53,918 nt of DNA, from assembly GCA_017452505.1 (NCBI GenBank), contig JAFTMI010000014.1:1-53918 (forward strand), written 5' to 3'. The position numbers were made by a program, and so were the translations under genes. Under the pieces are notes generated by a model that saw only the letters and a program-made list of their open reading frames with translations, had not been told where the DNA came from and ran no database searches. Positions 1 to 7,363 of this stretch are shown one piece after another. The first letter of the stretch is position 1. Each line of letters begins with the position of its first letter. Source of the DNA: Oscillospiraceae bacterium. GTDB lineage: Bacteria > Bacillota > Clostridia > Oscillospirales > Oscillospiraceae.

Positions 1-118
1 AGTTCGTGTTGATTGTCATGAGGGTCCACCTGTTCCCATCCCGAACACAGAAGTTAAGCTCATGTACGCCGACAATACTTGGCGGGCGACTGCCCGGGAA
101 GATAGGTAACGCGAACAC
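1..118 (+). rRNA. rrf: 5S ribosomal RNA
   Basis: The conserved 5S core (GTCCACCTG, then CCCATCCCGAACACAGAAGTTAAGCT at 26-60) is clear. GTTCG at 2-6 pairs with CGAAC at 112-116 to form the terminal helix. The true 5' end could lie a base or two before the window. It is presumably the last gene of an rRNA operon whose other genes lie upstream. Confidence 0.95.
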
Positions 119-120
119 TG

Positions 121-152
121 AACCTCACTACTATGGTAGTGAGGTTTTTTAT
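121..152 (+). terminator. rRNA operon terminator
   Basis: An 11-bp perfect stem (121-131 with 136-146), a TATG loop and a run of T directly follow the 5S RNA. This is a strong intrinsic terminator ending the rRNA transcript. Confidence 0.93.
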
Positions 153-178
153 TATAAATTTTGTATAAATACAATGCC

Positions 179-210
179 GGTAGATTTTTGTTGTGTATAT
201 AGGTGAAAGG
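179..210 (+). promoter_or_regulatory. Candidate ECF-type promoter of the sigma gene
   Basis: The stretch GGTAGATTTTTGTTGTG-TATATAGGTGAA resembles the region upstream of the other ECF sigma gene in this window (minus strand, near 36106-36136), which reads GGTATTTTTTGTGTCTTATAAGTGAA. ECF genes are often autoregulated, so this may be the autoregulatory promoter. The assignment rests on this single pairwise similarity. Confidence 0.35.
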
Positions 211-241
211 CGTCTTTACACAGCAAGGAAAGGAGCGCACA

Positions 242-802
242 ATGAAAGACACAGAAATCATCGAGCTTTACTGGAACCGGAACGAAGCAGCCATTACTGC
301 CACCGCTGATACATACGGTAATTACTGCTACTGCATTGCTTATAACATTCTAAACAACAAAGAGGATGCAGAGGAGTGTGTCAACGATACCTGGCATAAC
401 GCATGGAATTCCATCCCACCCCATAGACCTAACCGGCTTTCCACATACTTGGGCAAACTCACACGCAATTTGGCCTTAAACCGCTACAAGCTGCTAACTA
501 CACAGAAACGGGGAGGCGGACAGGTAGAACTGGCGCTAAGCGAGTTAGAGGGATGTATCCCAGCCCAGCAGGATGTTGAGCAGGTTTTGGACGAAATGGT
601 ACTTGTAAGCGCCCTGGACAAATTCCTGCATGCCCAGCCCCGGACAGAGCGCAATATCTTCGTTGGGCGATACTGGTATCTGTATTCCATCCAGGAACTT
701 GCTGAGAGCTACCGTATGAGCGAGAGCAAGGTGGCATCCCTGCTGTACCGAATGAGAAGGAAACTGAAGCTGCACCTTGAAAAGGAGGGGATTTTTCTAT
801 GA
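242..802 (+). CDS. ECF-type RNA polymerase sigma factor
   Basis: A sigma-70 family factor of the extracytoplasmic-function type, 186 residues, which would direct RNA polymerase to a small stress or envelope regulon. Residues about 5-85 form the region-2 helices (the acidic EDAEECVNDTW segment is typical) and residues about 125-180 form region 4, whose helix-turn-helix reads SIQELAESYRMSESKVASLLYRMRRKL. The start at 242 is chosen over an in-frame ATG at 203 because AAAGGAG lies 7 bases before it. The stop overlaps the next gene as ATGA, so the two are translationally coupled, as is usual for a sigma factor and its controlling partner. The regulon is unknown. Confidence 0.9.
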   Translation: MKDTEIIELYWNRNEAAITATADTYGNYCYCIAYNILNNKEDAEECVNDTWHNAWNSIPPHRPNRLSTYLGKLTRNLALNRYKLLTTQKRGGGQVELALSELEGCIPAQQDVEQVLDEMVLVSALDKFLHAQPRTERNIFVGRYWYLYSIQELAESYRMSESKVASLLYRMRRKLKLHLEKEGIFL

Positions 803-1611
803 AAAATGAAAAAATGCTAAAGGCACTGGGTTCGATCAGCGACGAACTGATCGAGGAAGCCAATATTCAAAACTTGCACACTACACCAAATTCCAATACC
901 TCCGAAAGACGGAAACACCTGAGCTCCGGCAAAATACTTCGGTTTGGTCTCGCAGCTGTGCTGATTGCCGGTCTGCTGGGCGTTACCGCATTGGCTGTGG
1001 AGCAGTTCCGGCCCTTTAGGGGTTATGAGCCTCAGATCAGCGACCCTGTGGAGGTGGTCACACCCACCCGGGACGGTGTCTCCCACAGCGGACAAAAACA
1101 TAATGTCTCTTTCCGCCTTTCTCTGAATGAAGACGCCCCGGAGCTGATAGAACAGTACTATTTCCCCGATGTGCCGGAAATGTACGAGCAGAGCTTTGGA
1201 TACGCCTATGCGGGACTGAACCTCGACAGGCTTATGAAACTTGACTTTTTTTGGGATGTTCCAAATGGTCAAAAAAAGGGCATACGCTTCAGCCAGGAGT
1301 CTGTTGCCACCTTGGAGGACTCCGAAATTCATACAGTCCTAATTACCCCACCCGGCACCAAGCCCGAACTGATAGAGGTCACGCTGGGCGGCGTGGACGG
1401 CCTGCTGCTTGCAGATCACCCTATGCCCGGAAAGGCAGACTATCAGTATTTCTACTGGAGTGACGGGAATTATGTGTTCAGTATGTGGTTCCCTCTTGAC
1501 TTTACTGAGGAACAGATGGGAGAAATGATCGCCAGCGTAAGGGAAGTGGAGGACATCCGGCCCTACCTCATCAGTGAAACCGAAGAAGATATCAAGAAGA
1601 CCTTTGGATAA
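799..1611 (+). CDS. Membrane-anchored anti-sigma-like protein (DUF4367-like C-terminus)
   Basis: A 270-residue protein with a cytoplasmic N-terminus of about 48 residues, one transmembrane helix (residues about 49-68) and an extracellular domain of about 200 residues. The C-terminal part (YFYWSDGNYVFSMWFPLDF, then EEQMGEMIASV) looks like the DUF4367 type of domain found in clostridial partners of ECF sigma factors. Its 4-bp overlap with the sigma gene suggests it holds or tunes that factor. No canonical anti-sigma zinc motif is visible in the N-terminus, so the regulatory role is inferred from context. Confidence 0.7.
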   Translation: MKNEKMLKALGSISDELIEEANIQNLHTTPNSNTSERRKHLSSGKILRFGLAAVLIAGLLGVTALAVEQFRPFRGYEPQISDPVEVVTPTRDGVSHSGQKHNVSFRLSLNEDAPELIEQYYFPDVPEMYEQSFGYAYAGLNLDRLMKLDFFWDVPNGQKKGIRFSQESVATLEDSEIHTVLITPPGTKPELIEVTLGGVDGLLLADHPMPGKADYQYFYWSDGNYVFSMWFPLDFTEEQMGEMIASVREVEDIRPYLISETEEDIKKTFG

Positions 1612-1617
1612 ATGAAA

Positions 1618-1648
1618 AGGGGTGTCCCAAAATAAATGGGATACCCCT
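1618..1648 (+). other. Stem-loop after the sigma/anti-sigma pair
   Basis: A 12-bp stem (1618-1629 with 1637-1648, one G-T pair) lies 7 bases after the stop of the upstream gene. It lacks a T-run, so it could be a weak terminator or an mRNA 3'-stabilising hairpin. Confidence 0.4.
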
Positions 1649-1699
1649 AATGCAAGTACAATCCATTATGCAACAATGCATTTTGGGGAGGGAAGAAAA

Positions 1700-2032
1700 A
1701 TGGATAGTTTTGTAACCGGACGGGTCAAAATGATAATTCTAAAAGAACAACGAAAGTATGGCGGTGGCTGTTATGTGGCAACCGCCGTGTACGGTTCTTA
1801 TGATTGTCCCCAGGTATGGACACTGCGGAGATACAGAGATGATACCCTTGCCAAAACCTGGTACGGAAGAGCTTTTATCCGCACGTATTATGCAGTTAGC
1901 CCGCTTTTTGTAAAATGCTTTGGCCAAAAGCAGTGGTTTGTTAAATTTTGGAGAAGCTGTTTAGATCGGATGGTCTCTAAATTACAGGCAAAAGGCCTTG
2001 CATCCACACCTTATGAAGATATTACCTGGTAA
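1700..2032 (+). CDS. CFI-box-CTERM domain protein
   Basis: A 110-residue protein whose core CYVATAVYGSYDCPQVWTLR, followed by a RYRDDTLAKTWYGRAFIRTYY segment and SPLFVKCFG, matches the CFI-box-CTERM domain, a short conserved domain of unknown function at the ends of many clostridial proteins. Here nearly the whole protein is that domain, with only about 20 residues ahead of it. The ATG at 1700 is preferred over an upstream in-frame GTG because GGGGAGGG lies about 7 bases before it. No function can be assigned. Confidence 0.75.
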   Translation: MDSFVTGRVKMIILKEQRKYGGGCYVATAVYGSYDCPQVWTLRRYRDDTLAKTWYGRAFIRTYYAVSPLFVKCFGQKQWFVKFWRSCLDRMVSKLQAKGLASTPYEDITW

Positions 2033-2143
2033 TCGGAAGGCCGGGGAAGTGCTTTCCCGCGGATTTAGCCGTACCTCATTGCAGGTCATCAAGGAAGAAA
2101 CCGCGGCCATTGAAAACCGCTTCTTCCTGTTCTGGAGAAAGTA

Positions 2144-2176
2144 AAAGAAAGCGACCTCTTGAGAGGTCGCTTCATT
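2144..2176 (-). terminator. Terminator of the YgjV-like gene
   Basis: The palindrome GCGACCTC-TTGA-GAGGTCGC at 2151-2170 is followed on the minus strand by TTTCTTTT. It lies 14 bases past the stop of the minus-strand gene that ends at 2190. Confidence 0.75.
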
Positions 2177-2189
2177 CTTTACTTCTTGA

Positions 2190-2708
2190 TTATACAGCCT
2201 TGACAGATTTCTTTCGAGGTAAATCAAATTTATACATGGCAGTAAGCAGAGAGACCAGATTTAGGCAATCACCAATTGCGCCACCCAAAGAACCAATGTA
2301 CAGATTGTATATGCTCCAAAGAATGCAGGAGGGAAGCGTGATGTACCGCAGCAAACGCTCGTTCTTCATTCCGTAGGAGATCGTTGTCAGTAGCTTGGCG
2401 GCAATGAGCATCAAGCTGACAGGGCCATCAAATGTAAGAATACCTACGATCACAACAAACGCACCGAAGATATAGATCAGCGGCGTAGTGGAGCGACCTT
2501 TTTTTACCAATGCACAAAACAGCAGGTTTCTGGTGGCAGAAGTAAAATCCAGCAATGCGGCAGTCCAGGCGCCAAGGAGTAAGTACTGCAAAGAAAAGAC
2601 CAACTCTGAGGACATTTTGCACAGGACAATATGTCGGTGCTGCTTGAACTGGAAAGCCAGCACACCCAAGACCAAGCCAATGAAACCAATAAGTTGAATA
2701 ATAACCAT
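2190..2708 (-). CDS. YgjV-family inner membrane protein (copy 1)
   Basis: A 172-residue, very hydrophobic protein with about five or six predicted membrane helices. It resembles the YgjV family of uncharacterised bacterial membrane proteins: an N-terminal QLIGFIGLVLGVLAFQFK helix, then the conserved HRHIVLCKM and a central LLTTISYGMKNERLLRYITL. The start at 2708 is chosen because AAAAGAGA precedes it; the reading frame extends 20 residues further but without a site. A paralogue at 6697-7230 shares most of the sequence, including the motifs above. Function unknown; a transport or sensing role would be speculation. Confidence 0.8.
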   Translation of the reverse strand: MVIIQLIGFIGLVLGVLAFQFKQHRHIVLCKMSSELVFSLQYLLLGAWTAALLDFTSATRNLLFCALVKKGRSTTPLIYIFGAFVVIVGILTFDGPVSLMLIAAKLLTTISYGMKNERLLRYITLPSCILWSIYNLYIGSLGGAIGDCLNLVSLLTAMYKFDLPRKKSVKAV

Positions 2709-2772
2709 GATATAACATCTCTTTTCTGAATTTTGCGGTGCAATTATTTGTACCAATCTGAATGACAAAGGG

Positions 2773-2801
2773 AGTATATCATAGCGTCAAAACATTTGCA
2801 A
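2773..2801 (-). promoter_or_regulatory. Promoter of YgjV copy 1
   Basis: On the minus strand TTGCAA (2796-2801) and TATACT (2773-2778) are 17 bp apart. Directly upstream is an operator-like palindrome, TGTTG-T-CAACA (2804-2814), and a second TTGCAA (2818-2823). Confidence 0.65.
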
Positions 2802-2897
2802 GATGTTGTCAACAAGTTTGCAAAAGATTGTAAGTTGCGACGAAAAGACCTGATGGTTTTAGTTTAACTTTATATATTATGTATGGATAACGAAACG

Positions 2898-2917
2898 CCC
2901 CAACCTGTTGGTTGGGG
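2898..2917 (-). terminator. Likely terminator of the MFS gene
   Basis: CCCCAACC-TGTT-GGTTGGGG forms an 8-bp stem 29 bases past the minus-strand MFS stop. The tail on the minus strand (CGTTTCGTT) is only moderately T-rich. Confidence 0.55.
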
Positions 2918-2945
2918 GTTCGGTGTTTTAGTTTATAGATGTGTT

Positions 2946-4232
2946 TTAATTTACTTCCGCTTCTGCAGCAGCGAGGACTTTCTCTTTGTCCTTGTGGGCG
3001 GTTCTGACCACCAGCTGGAAGCCGATGGTGACCAAAACCATCAAACCGGTAAAGAACCAGTAGCAGGATCTGTAAGAGCCGCCTGTGAGATCACGGTAAA
3101 TGTCACACAGGGGAGAGCCCAGGCAAAGGCCCAGGGAGTTGGCGGCATAGAAAATGCCAAGCACCTTGGTGTAGGAGGCAGAGCCGAACAGATCGTTGGA
3201 CATTAGGGGAATCATAACGGTCTCCAGGGGCATTGCGATGGTTCCCAAAACCGTAGCCGTCATTGCCATCACCATACCAATGGTAGTATTAGATATGTTA
3301 GCCTTCAGCAAGTAAGCAACCAAGGAGCAGCAATGGCACATAAGAAGGGTGAAACCCAGCCCCTTTTTGTCATAGGAGAAACCGGTGAAGATCTTGGCAA
3401 AGGTAAGTACCAGAGATGATACAGTAGCCGTGGTGGCAACAAAGGTTGCATTCATGCCCAAATCTTCCATATACACAATGCTGATAGTGCCAACACTCTG
3501 CAGGCTGATGCCGGTGAGGAGAATCATAGCAAAGGTCAGATAGAAGTAGGGCTTTTTCTTAACCTGCTCAAAGGGAATACCGTCCCAAAGTGCGCCTTTG
3601 GCTTTTTTGGCGCTTTTGCTGGGGGGCGCATCCGCAGCAGGATTATCCCGAACAAAGATCAGAACAACTGTACTGATGATCACAGAAACGATAGCAGACA
3701 GCAGATAAGCCTTCCGATAACCAAAGGTCTCGCCGTTGTTGATGAGGGGGGAGATGATCTGCGCGGCAATTGCGCCGCCAATGCCGTTTGCGGACATCAC
3801 AATGCCGGTGACCTTGCCGATATCCTTATGGAACCAACGGCGCACCACAGTGCTGGCCATGGTGCCGCCGGCAAAGACGATGCCAAGACCCCAAAGAACA
3901 CAGCCAATGTAGTGATGCCAGATATTGGCGGTGAGATAGCGCATGGTGATGGATCCGCACAGGGAGAAAAGGCCTACACCCACCAATTTTTTGATGCCGA
4001 AGCGCTGGATCAGCGAGCCGAAGAAAAAGCCTACGATCACCTGCACGATGTAACGGATACTGGTGCCGATGGAGTAAAGACTGCGAGGGATATTCAATGC
4101 GCTTGTGACAGCACCGGTGTACAGACCGGGGTTGGAGCTGCAAAAGCCCAGGCAGACAAATTCCATCATAAAGCACATAATGAGGACGACCCATTTGTAG
4201 TCAAATCGGCGTTTTTGGATTTGCGTTTCCAT
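2946..4232 (-). CDS. MFS transporter, oxalate/formate-antiporter-like
   Basis: A 428-residue major facilitator superfamily permease with two six-helix halves and a cytoplasmic loop near the middle (residues about 200-225, rich in Ala, Lys and Ser). The N-terminal half carries the FFGSLIQRFGIKK loop between helices 2 and 3, which is the family signature region, and the overall pattern (NPGLYTGAVTSAL, GLGIVFAGGTMASTVVRRWF) resembles the OFA subgroup of carboxylate transporters. The start at 4232 has AGGAAG 8 bases upstream. A LysR gene lies just upstream in the same direction, with a dyad and a TATAAT box between them, so the transporter is probably its target. The substrate cannot be read from sequence; a small organic acid is the best guess. 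Confidence 0.85.
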   Translation of the reverse strand: METQIQKRRFDYKWVVLIMCFMMEFVCLGFCSSNPGLYTGAVTSALNIPRSLYSIGTSIRYIVQVIVGFFFGSLIQRFGIKKLVGVGLFSLCGSITMRYLTANIWHHYIGCVLWGLGIVFAGGTMASTVVRRWFHKDIGKVTGIVMSANGIGGAIAAQIISPLINNGETFGYRKAYLLSAIVSVIISTVVLIFVRDNPAADAPPSKSAKKAKGALWDGIPFEQVKKKPYFYLTFAMILLTGISLQSVGTISIVYMEDLGMNATFVATTATVSSLVLTFAKIFTGFSYDKKGLGFTLLMCHCCSLVAYLLKANISNTTIGMVMAMTATVLGTIAMPLETVMIPLMSNDLFGSASYTKVLGIFYAANSLGLCLGSPLCDIYRDLTGGSYRSCYWFFTGLMVLVTIGFQLVVRTAHKDKEKVLAAAEAEVN

Positions 4233-4265
4233 AATAGACACTTCCTAATATATTTTTACAGGCGT

Positions 4266-4336
4266 ATTATAGCACCGACAGCAGGGTGAATAAATTACAA
4301 CTTGCTTATCCTTGCATAACATAGACTTAATGCAAG
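4266..4336 (-). promoter_or_regulatory. LysR-controlled promoter and dyad
   Basis: On the minus strand TATAAT (4266-4271) has no good -35 box, which suits an activator-dependent promoter. A perfect 7-bp inverted repeat, CTTGCAT (4311-4317) and ATGCAAG (4330-4336), is centred about 64 bases upstream of the expected start of transcription, the usual place for the recognition site of LysR-type regulators. Part of the dyad overlaps the last codons of the LysR gene. Confidence 0.55.
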
Positions 4337-5217
4337 CTCTCGTAAAAATGCTGAAAGAATTCCTTGAGGATGGTTTCGTATTCTGTTAGCTGTTGGCCTT
4401 TGCGCCAGTAAAGGTTGGCTTTCCAAGGATCAAAGGGTGTTGCCAGGGGAATGTAGCGGATATTGGATGAGGGGATCGCCTGGATTGCGGAGCTGGTGAC
4501 AAAGGTGATACCTTGATTTTCAGAGACCATTTTCAGCCGGATCATCAGCGAGTAAACACTTTCTGGGGGCATAGGCAGGTCATAAAGGGTAAAAAGCTTT
4601 TGAAGCCGAATAAAAAGCGGATGGTCGGGGGAGGGCAGGAACAGCTTTTCCTCTGCAAGCATACGGATATCCAATTCTGCTTGGTTGGCAAGGGGATGAT
4701 CCTTGTGAATGGCAACAACAGGATAGGCGTGAAACAGAAAAATGCTGTCTAATTCTTCTGCCAAATAATCCGGCAAATCTGTGTCATAGGCCAGCAAAAA
4801 GCTGTATTCCGAGTCCAATCCCTGTTGGGCAAGCATAGGCAGAGAAACGGATGAGCTGGACAGGGTATATTGGGGATGTTCCGACAAAAATGCTGTAATG
4901 GGATTGACCCACATTGCAGTGTTGATGCTGAGAAGGGAAATACGGGGCTTTTGGGGCAGTAAACTCTGCTGCAGCTCCTGCTTTGCGCTCTCCAGGGAAG
5001 CAAAAATCTGATTCACATGCTTCAAAAAGATATGACCCTGGGTGTTGAGAATAATGCGGTTGTTTGTCCGGTCAAACAGGGGAAAACCCAACTCCTTTTC
5101 CAGCCGGGAAATGGATGTGCTGAGGGCGGGCGCAGATACGAATAAACTCTCCGCAGCCTCGGAAATTTTGCCGATATCTGCTGCAGCTTTGAAGTATTTT
5201 AATTGCTGAAGTTCCAT
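4327..5217 (-). CDS. LysR-family transcriptional regulator
   Basis: A 296-residue LysR-type regulator. The N-terminal winged helix-turn-helix (residues 1-60; QLKYFKAAADIGKISEAAE, then SAPALSTSISRLEKELG) is followed by a periplasmic-binding-protein-like effector domain that senses a small molecule. The start at 5217 has AAGGAGG 8 bases upstream; the reading frame continues 17 residues further without a better site. It lies upstream of, and co-directional with, the MFS gene, from which it is separated by 94 bases holding a promoter and dyad. The pairing suggests it activates uptake or export of its own effector. Confidence 0.92.
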   Translation of the reverse strand: MELQQLKYFKAAADIGKISEAAESLFVSAPALSTSISRLEKELGFPLFDRTNNRIILNTQGHIFLKHVNQIFASLESAKQELQQSLLPQKPRISLLSINTAMWVNPITAFLSEHPQYTLSSSSVSLPMLAQQGLDSEYSFLLAYDTDLPDYLAEELDSIFLFHAYPVVAIHKDHPLANQAELDIRMLAEEKLFLPSPDHPLFIRLQKLFTLYDLPMPPESVYSLMIRLKMVSENQGITFVTSSAIQAIPSSNIRYIPLATPFDPWKANLYWRKGQQLTEYETILKEFFQHFYESLH

Positions 5218-5239
5218 GATCCAAGCCTCCTTTTTGACC

Positions 5240-5268
5240 ATTATACACCCTTTTTGCATAAAGCGCAA
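5240..5268 (-). promoter_or_regulatory. Promoter of the LysR gene
   Basis: On the minus strand TTGCGC (5263-5268) and TATAAT (5240-5245) are 17 bp apart. The spacer and -35 box form TTGC-N7-GCAA (5254-5268), related to the TTGCAT half-sites of the dyad before the MFS gene, so autoregulation is plausible. Confidence 0.7.
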
Positions 5269-5288
5269 GTAAATCTGAAGCTTTGGAT

Positions 5289-5362
5289 GTCATTGCGAGG
5301 AGCGAAGCGACGTGGCGCCCTGAGCGCAAAGCGCGAGGAAGTGCCCTTGGGGTGCAATCTCC
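5289..5362. repeat. GTCATTGCGA-type intergenic repeat, copy 1
   Basis: It begins GTCATTGCGAGGAGCGAAGC and ends GCAATCTCC, the same ends as two other intergenic copies in this window (33410-33450 and 52865-52951). It has the look of a REP or MITE-like non-coding repeat common in Clostridia. Confidence 0.7.
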
Positions 5363-5370
5363 GAAGTGTT

Positions 5371-5399
5371 TTGACACTTGAAACTTATCCTTTGATTAT
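5371..5399 (+). promoter_or_regulatory. Promoter of the acetyltransferase gene
   Basis: A perfect TTGACA (5371-5376) is followed after 17 bp by GATTAT (5394-5399). A TATAAT at 5401-5406 is present but is 24 bp from the -35 box. Confidence 0.55.
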
Positions 5400-5424
5400 T
5401 TATAATGTTAGTTGAGGTGATCGT

Positions 5425-5955
5425 ATGGAATTTCGCATATTAAACAAATCTGAAAAGAACCAATACAGGGAAGAACTTTTAGAAATCCTGTCTATCAACG
5501 ATAAGAATTTTGTCCCGCCCCTGTCCCAGCGGAGTAGTACCACCCAGGCAAACCTCCAGGGTTCAGCAGAAAAAGCGGATATTCTGCCTTACTTTAATAA
5601 AATGATGGAACAAAATGTTCTGGCTATGTTCTTCGAGGGCAAGCTTTGTGGCTTTGTTTCCTATATTGATAATTATATTTCCGATGTAATTACCACCGAA
5701 ACGCACCCCAATATCTACCTGTCCACCCTTGCCCTGCGGCCGGAGACCCGGGGAATGGGCGCTACGAAAAAAGCGTATGCCCATCTGTTTTTTGAACGCT
5801 ACCCGGACCGAAATATCTATACCCGCACATGGTCTACCAATGGCCCGCACACCCATATTTTGGAGGGCTTTGGCTTTGGAGAACTGAAGCGGCTTCCCAA
5901 CGACCGGGGCGAGGGGATCGATACAGTGTATTTCTTTAAGAATCGGGAGCGGTAA
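5425..5955 (+). CDS. GNAT-family N-acetyltransferase
   Basis: A 176-residue protein of the GNAT fold, which moves an acetyl group from acetyl-CoA to an amine. The central strand and loop, YLSTLALRPETRGMGATKKA (residues about 92-111), is the acetyl-CoA pyrophosphate-binding motif in the form R-G-M-G-A instead of the more usual R-G-x-G-x. The tail (HILEGFGFGELKRLPNDRGEGIDTVYFF) is the typical end of the domain. A GAGGTGAT site precedes the ATG. The next gene starts directly after its stop codon, so the two form an operon. The substrate is unknown. Confidence 0.82.
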   Translation: MEFRILNKSEKNQYREELLEILSINDKNFVPPLSQRSSTTQANLQGSAEKADILPYFNKMMEQNVLAMFFEGKLCGFVSYIDNYISDVITTETHPNIYLSTLALRPETRGMGATKKAYAHLFFERYPDRNIYTRTWSTNGPHTHILEGFGFGELKRLPNDRGEGIDTVYFFKNRER

Positions 5956-6582
5956 ATGGAACTGATCTATCAGGATAAGGATATCGTAGTCTGTGTGAAG
6001 CCGGCCCGGGTGCTGTCCACTGATGAACCGGGAGGTATGCCGGAACTGGTGCGACAGGCCTTAGGAATTGAGAATGTACGGACTGTCCACCGCTTAGACA
6101 GAGTGGTTTCCGGGCTGATGGTGCTGGCGCTCTCAGCGGAAGCCGCATCGGAGTTGTCCCGGCAGATCCGGGAAGACCAATTTGAAAAGGAGTACCTTGC
6201 CGTAGTCCATGGCGCACCGGAACAGGGCGAAGGCAGACTTTGTGACTTGCTATTCCGGGACAAGGCGCGGAAAATGACTATGGTAGCCCAAGAGCCGGGG
6301 AAAGGCGTACAGCCAGCATCCTTGCGCTATCAGGTGTTAAAACAAGAAAATGGTATGAGCCGCATCCGTGTAGCCTTGGAGACAGGCCGTACCCATCAGA
6401 TCCGAGTACAGTTTGCCTCCCGAGGCCTGCCCTTGGTGGGAGAACGTAAGTACAGCACCATAGAAGACGATTGTGAGATCGCCCTGTGGTCCTACCGCTT
6501 GGCTTTCACCCATCCCACCACCGGTAAACCTATGGAATTTGTTTTAGAACCCCCGGAAATCTACCCCTGGACACAATGCTAA
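5956..6582 (+). CDS. RluA-family RNA pseudouridine synthase
   Basis: A 208-residue pseudouridine synthase of the RluA family, isomerising specific uridines in rRNA or tRNA. The catalytic motif HRLDRVVSGLMVLA (Asp in HRLD, residue about 48) and the second signature GRTHQIRVQFASRGLPLVGE are both intact. There is no S4 RNA-binding domain and the protein is shorter than RluC or RluD (about 300 residues), so it is the compact form. It begins immediately after the acetyltransferase stop, with GGGAGCGG as the ribosome site. The target uridine cannot be predicted. Confidence 0.9.
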   Translation: MELIYQDKDIVVCVKPARVLSTDEPGGMPELVRQALGIENVRTVHRLDRVVSGLMVLALSAEAASELSRQIREDQFEKEYLAVVHGAPEQGEGRLCDLLFRDKARKMTMVAQEPGKGVQPASLRYQVLKQENGMSRIRVALETGRTHQIRVQFASRGLPLVGERKYSTIEDDCEIALWSYRLAFTHPTTGKPMEFVLEPPEIYPWTQC

Positions 6583-6587
6583 CGGGT

Positions 6588-6738
6588 AAAAAAGCCTCCC
6601 TTGCCTAAAGGGAGGTGGATTCGCCAAAGGCGAAGACGGAGGGATATAATCCTTTTCGGACAATTGAAGTAGTTTGACAAACAGGATAATCCCCCGTCAG
6701 CTTTGCTGACAGCCCCCTTTAGGCAAGGGGGCCTTTTT
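6588..6738. mobile_element. MITE-like inverted-repeat element
   Basis: About 150 bp bounded by terminal inverted repeats: AAAAAGCCTCCCTTGCCTAA near 6588-6607 and, on the other strand, AAAAAGGCCCCCTTGCCTAA near 6719-6738. It has inner hairpins (CCTCCCTT/AAGGGAGG and GTCAGC/GCTGAC) and no coding capacity of its own, so it must be moved in trans. It lies between the convergent pseudouridine synthase and YgjV copy 2 and contains the stop codon of the latter. Confidence 0.7.
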
Positions 6739-7230
6739 AATGTCAAATTTATAAATGCCGATCAACAGGGAAATCAGCGCCAAAGTGTCACCCAGCGCGC
6801 CCCCCAAAGAACCTACCTGCAAATTGTAAATGCTCCACATAATGCAAGAGGGCAGGGTAATGAATCGCAAAAGCTTTTCGTTTTTCATACCGTAGGAAAT
6901 GGTGGTCAGCAGCTTTGCGACAATGGGCAGCAGGCTGGGCCAGCCGTCAAAGGTAGCAAAACCGGTAACAACCACAAACAGACCGAACCCGATGATCACC
7001 GGGGTAGTGGAACGACCCCGTTTTACAAAATTGGTGTACAGCGTATTGCGAATCACGGAGATGCCGTCTAAAATAGCAGCGGTCCAGGCGCCTAGCAATA
7101 TGTACTGTAGGGCGAAAATCAGCTCCGATGCCATTTTGCACAGGACGATGTTCCGATGTTTCTTAAATTGAAAAGCCGCAATGCTTGTGGCTAACCCCAC
7201 AAAGCCAATGAGCTGAATGAGAAAATCCAT
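6697..7230 (-). CDS. YgjV-family inner membrane protein (copy 2)
   Basis: A 177-residue hydrophobic membrane protein, paralogous to the one at 2190-2708. It shares the QLIGF start, HRNIVLCKMASELIFALQY, RGRSTTP, LLTTISYGMKNEKLLRFITL and the WSIYNL-GSLGGA-GD end. The start at 7230 has AAGAGGA just upstream. The last residues, KKAPLPKGGCQQS, are encoded by the terminal inverted repeat of the adjacent MITE-like element, whose sequence supplies the stop codon; copy 1 ends differently. Function unknown. Its own promoter lies 39 bases upstream. Confidence 0.82.
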   Translation of the reverse strand: MDFLIQLIGFVGLATSIAAFQFKKHRNIVLCKMASELIFALQYILLGAWTAAILDGISVIRNTLYTNFVKRGRSTTPVIIGFGLFVVVTGFATFDGWPSLLPIVAKLLTTISYGMKNEKLLRFITLPSCIMWSIYNLQVGSLGGALGDTLALISLLIGIYKFDIKKAPLPKGGCQQS

Positions 7231-7268
7231 AAAAATCCTCTTTTCTTTCTTGACGAGGTCCAAGCGGT

Positions 7269-7297
7269 ATTATACAATAAAAACAATAACCCGTCAA
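7269..7297 (-). promoter_or_regulatory. Promoter of YgjV copy 2
   Basis: On the minus strand TTGACG (7292-7297) and TATAAT (7269-7274) are 17 bp apart, a near-consensus vegetative promoter. Confidence 0.8.
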
Positions 7298-7310
7298 TAC
7301 GGATAGCCAC

Positions 7311-7343
7311 ATTGTAGGGGAGGGATACTATCCCTCCCACAAT
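7311..7343. other. GC-rich inverted repeat
   Basis: GGGAGGGATA and TATCCCTCCC flank a single base, with ATTGT/ACAAT outside, forming a hairpin before the Cys-rich gene. There is no T-run on either strand. It may be another small dispersed repeat or an RNA hairpin in the leader. Confidence 0.35.
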
Positions 7344-7363
7344 AACAGAAAGGGAAAAGGTAT

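Noticed and set aside
2013-2144. 43-codon frame overlapping the end of the CFI-box gene, with an apparent helical tail (VIKEETAAIENRFFLFWRK)
   Set aside because: No ribosome site and no known family. It could be a decayed gene end, but the evidence is too slight to annotate.
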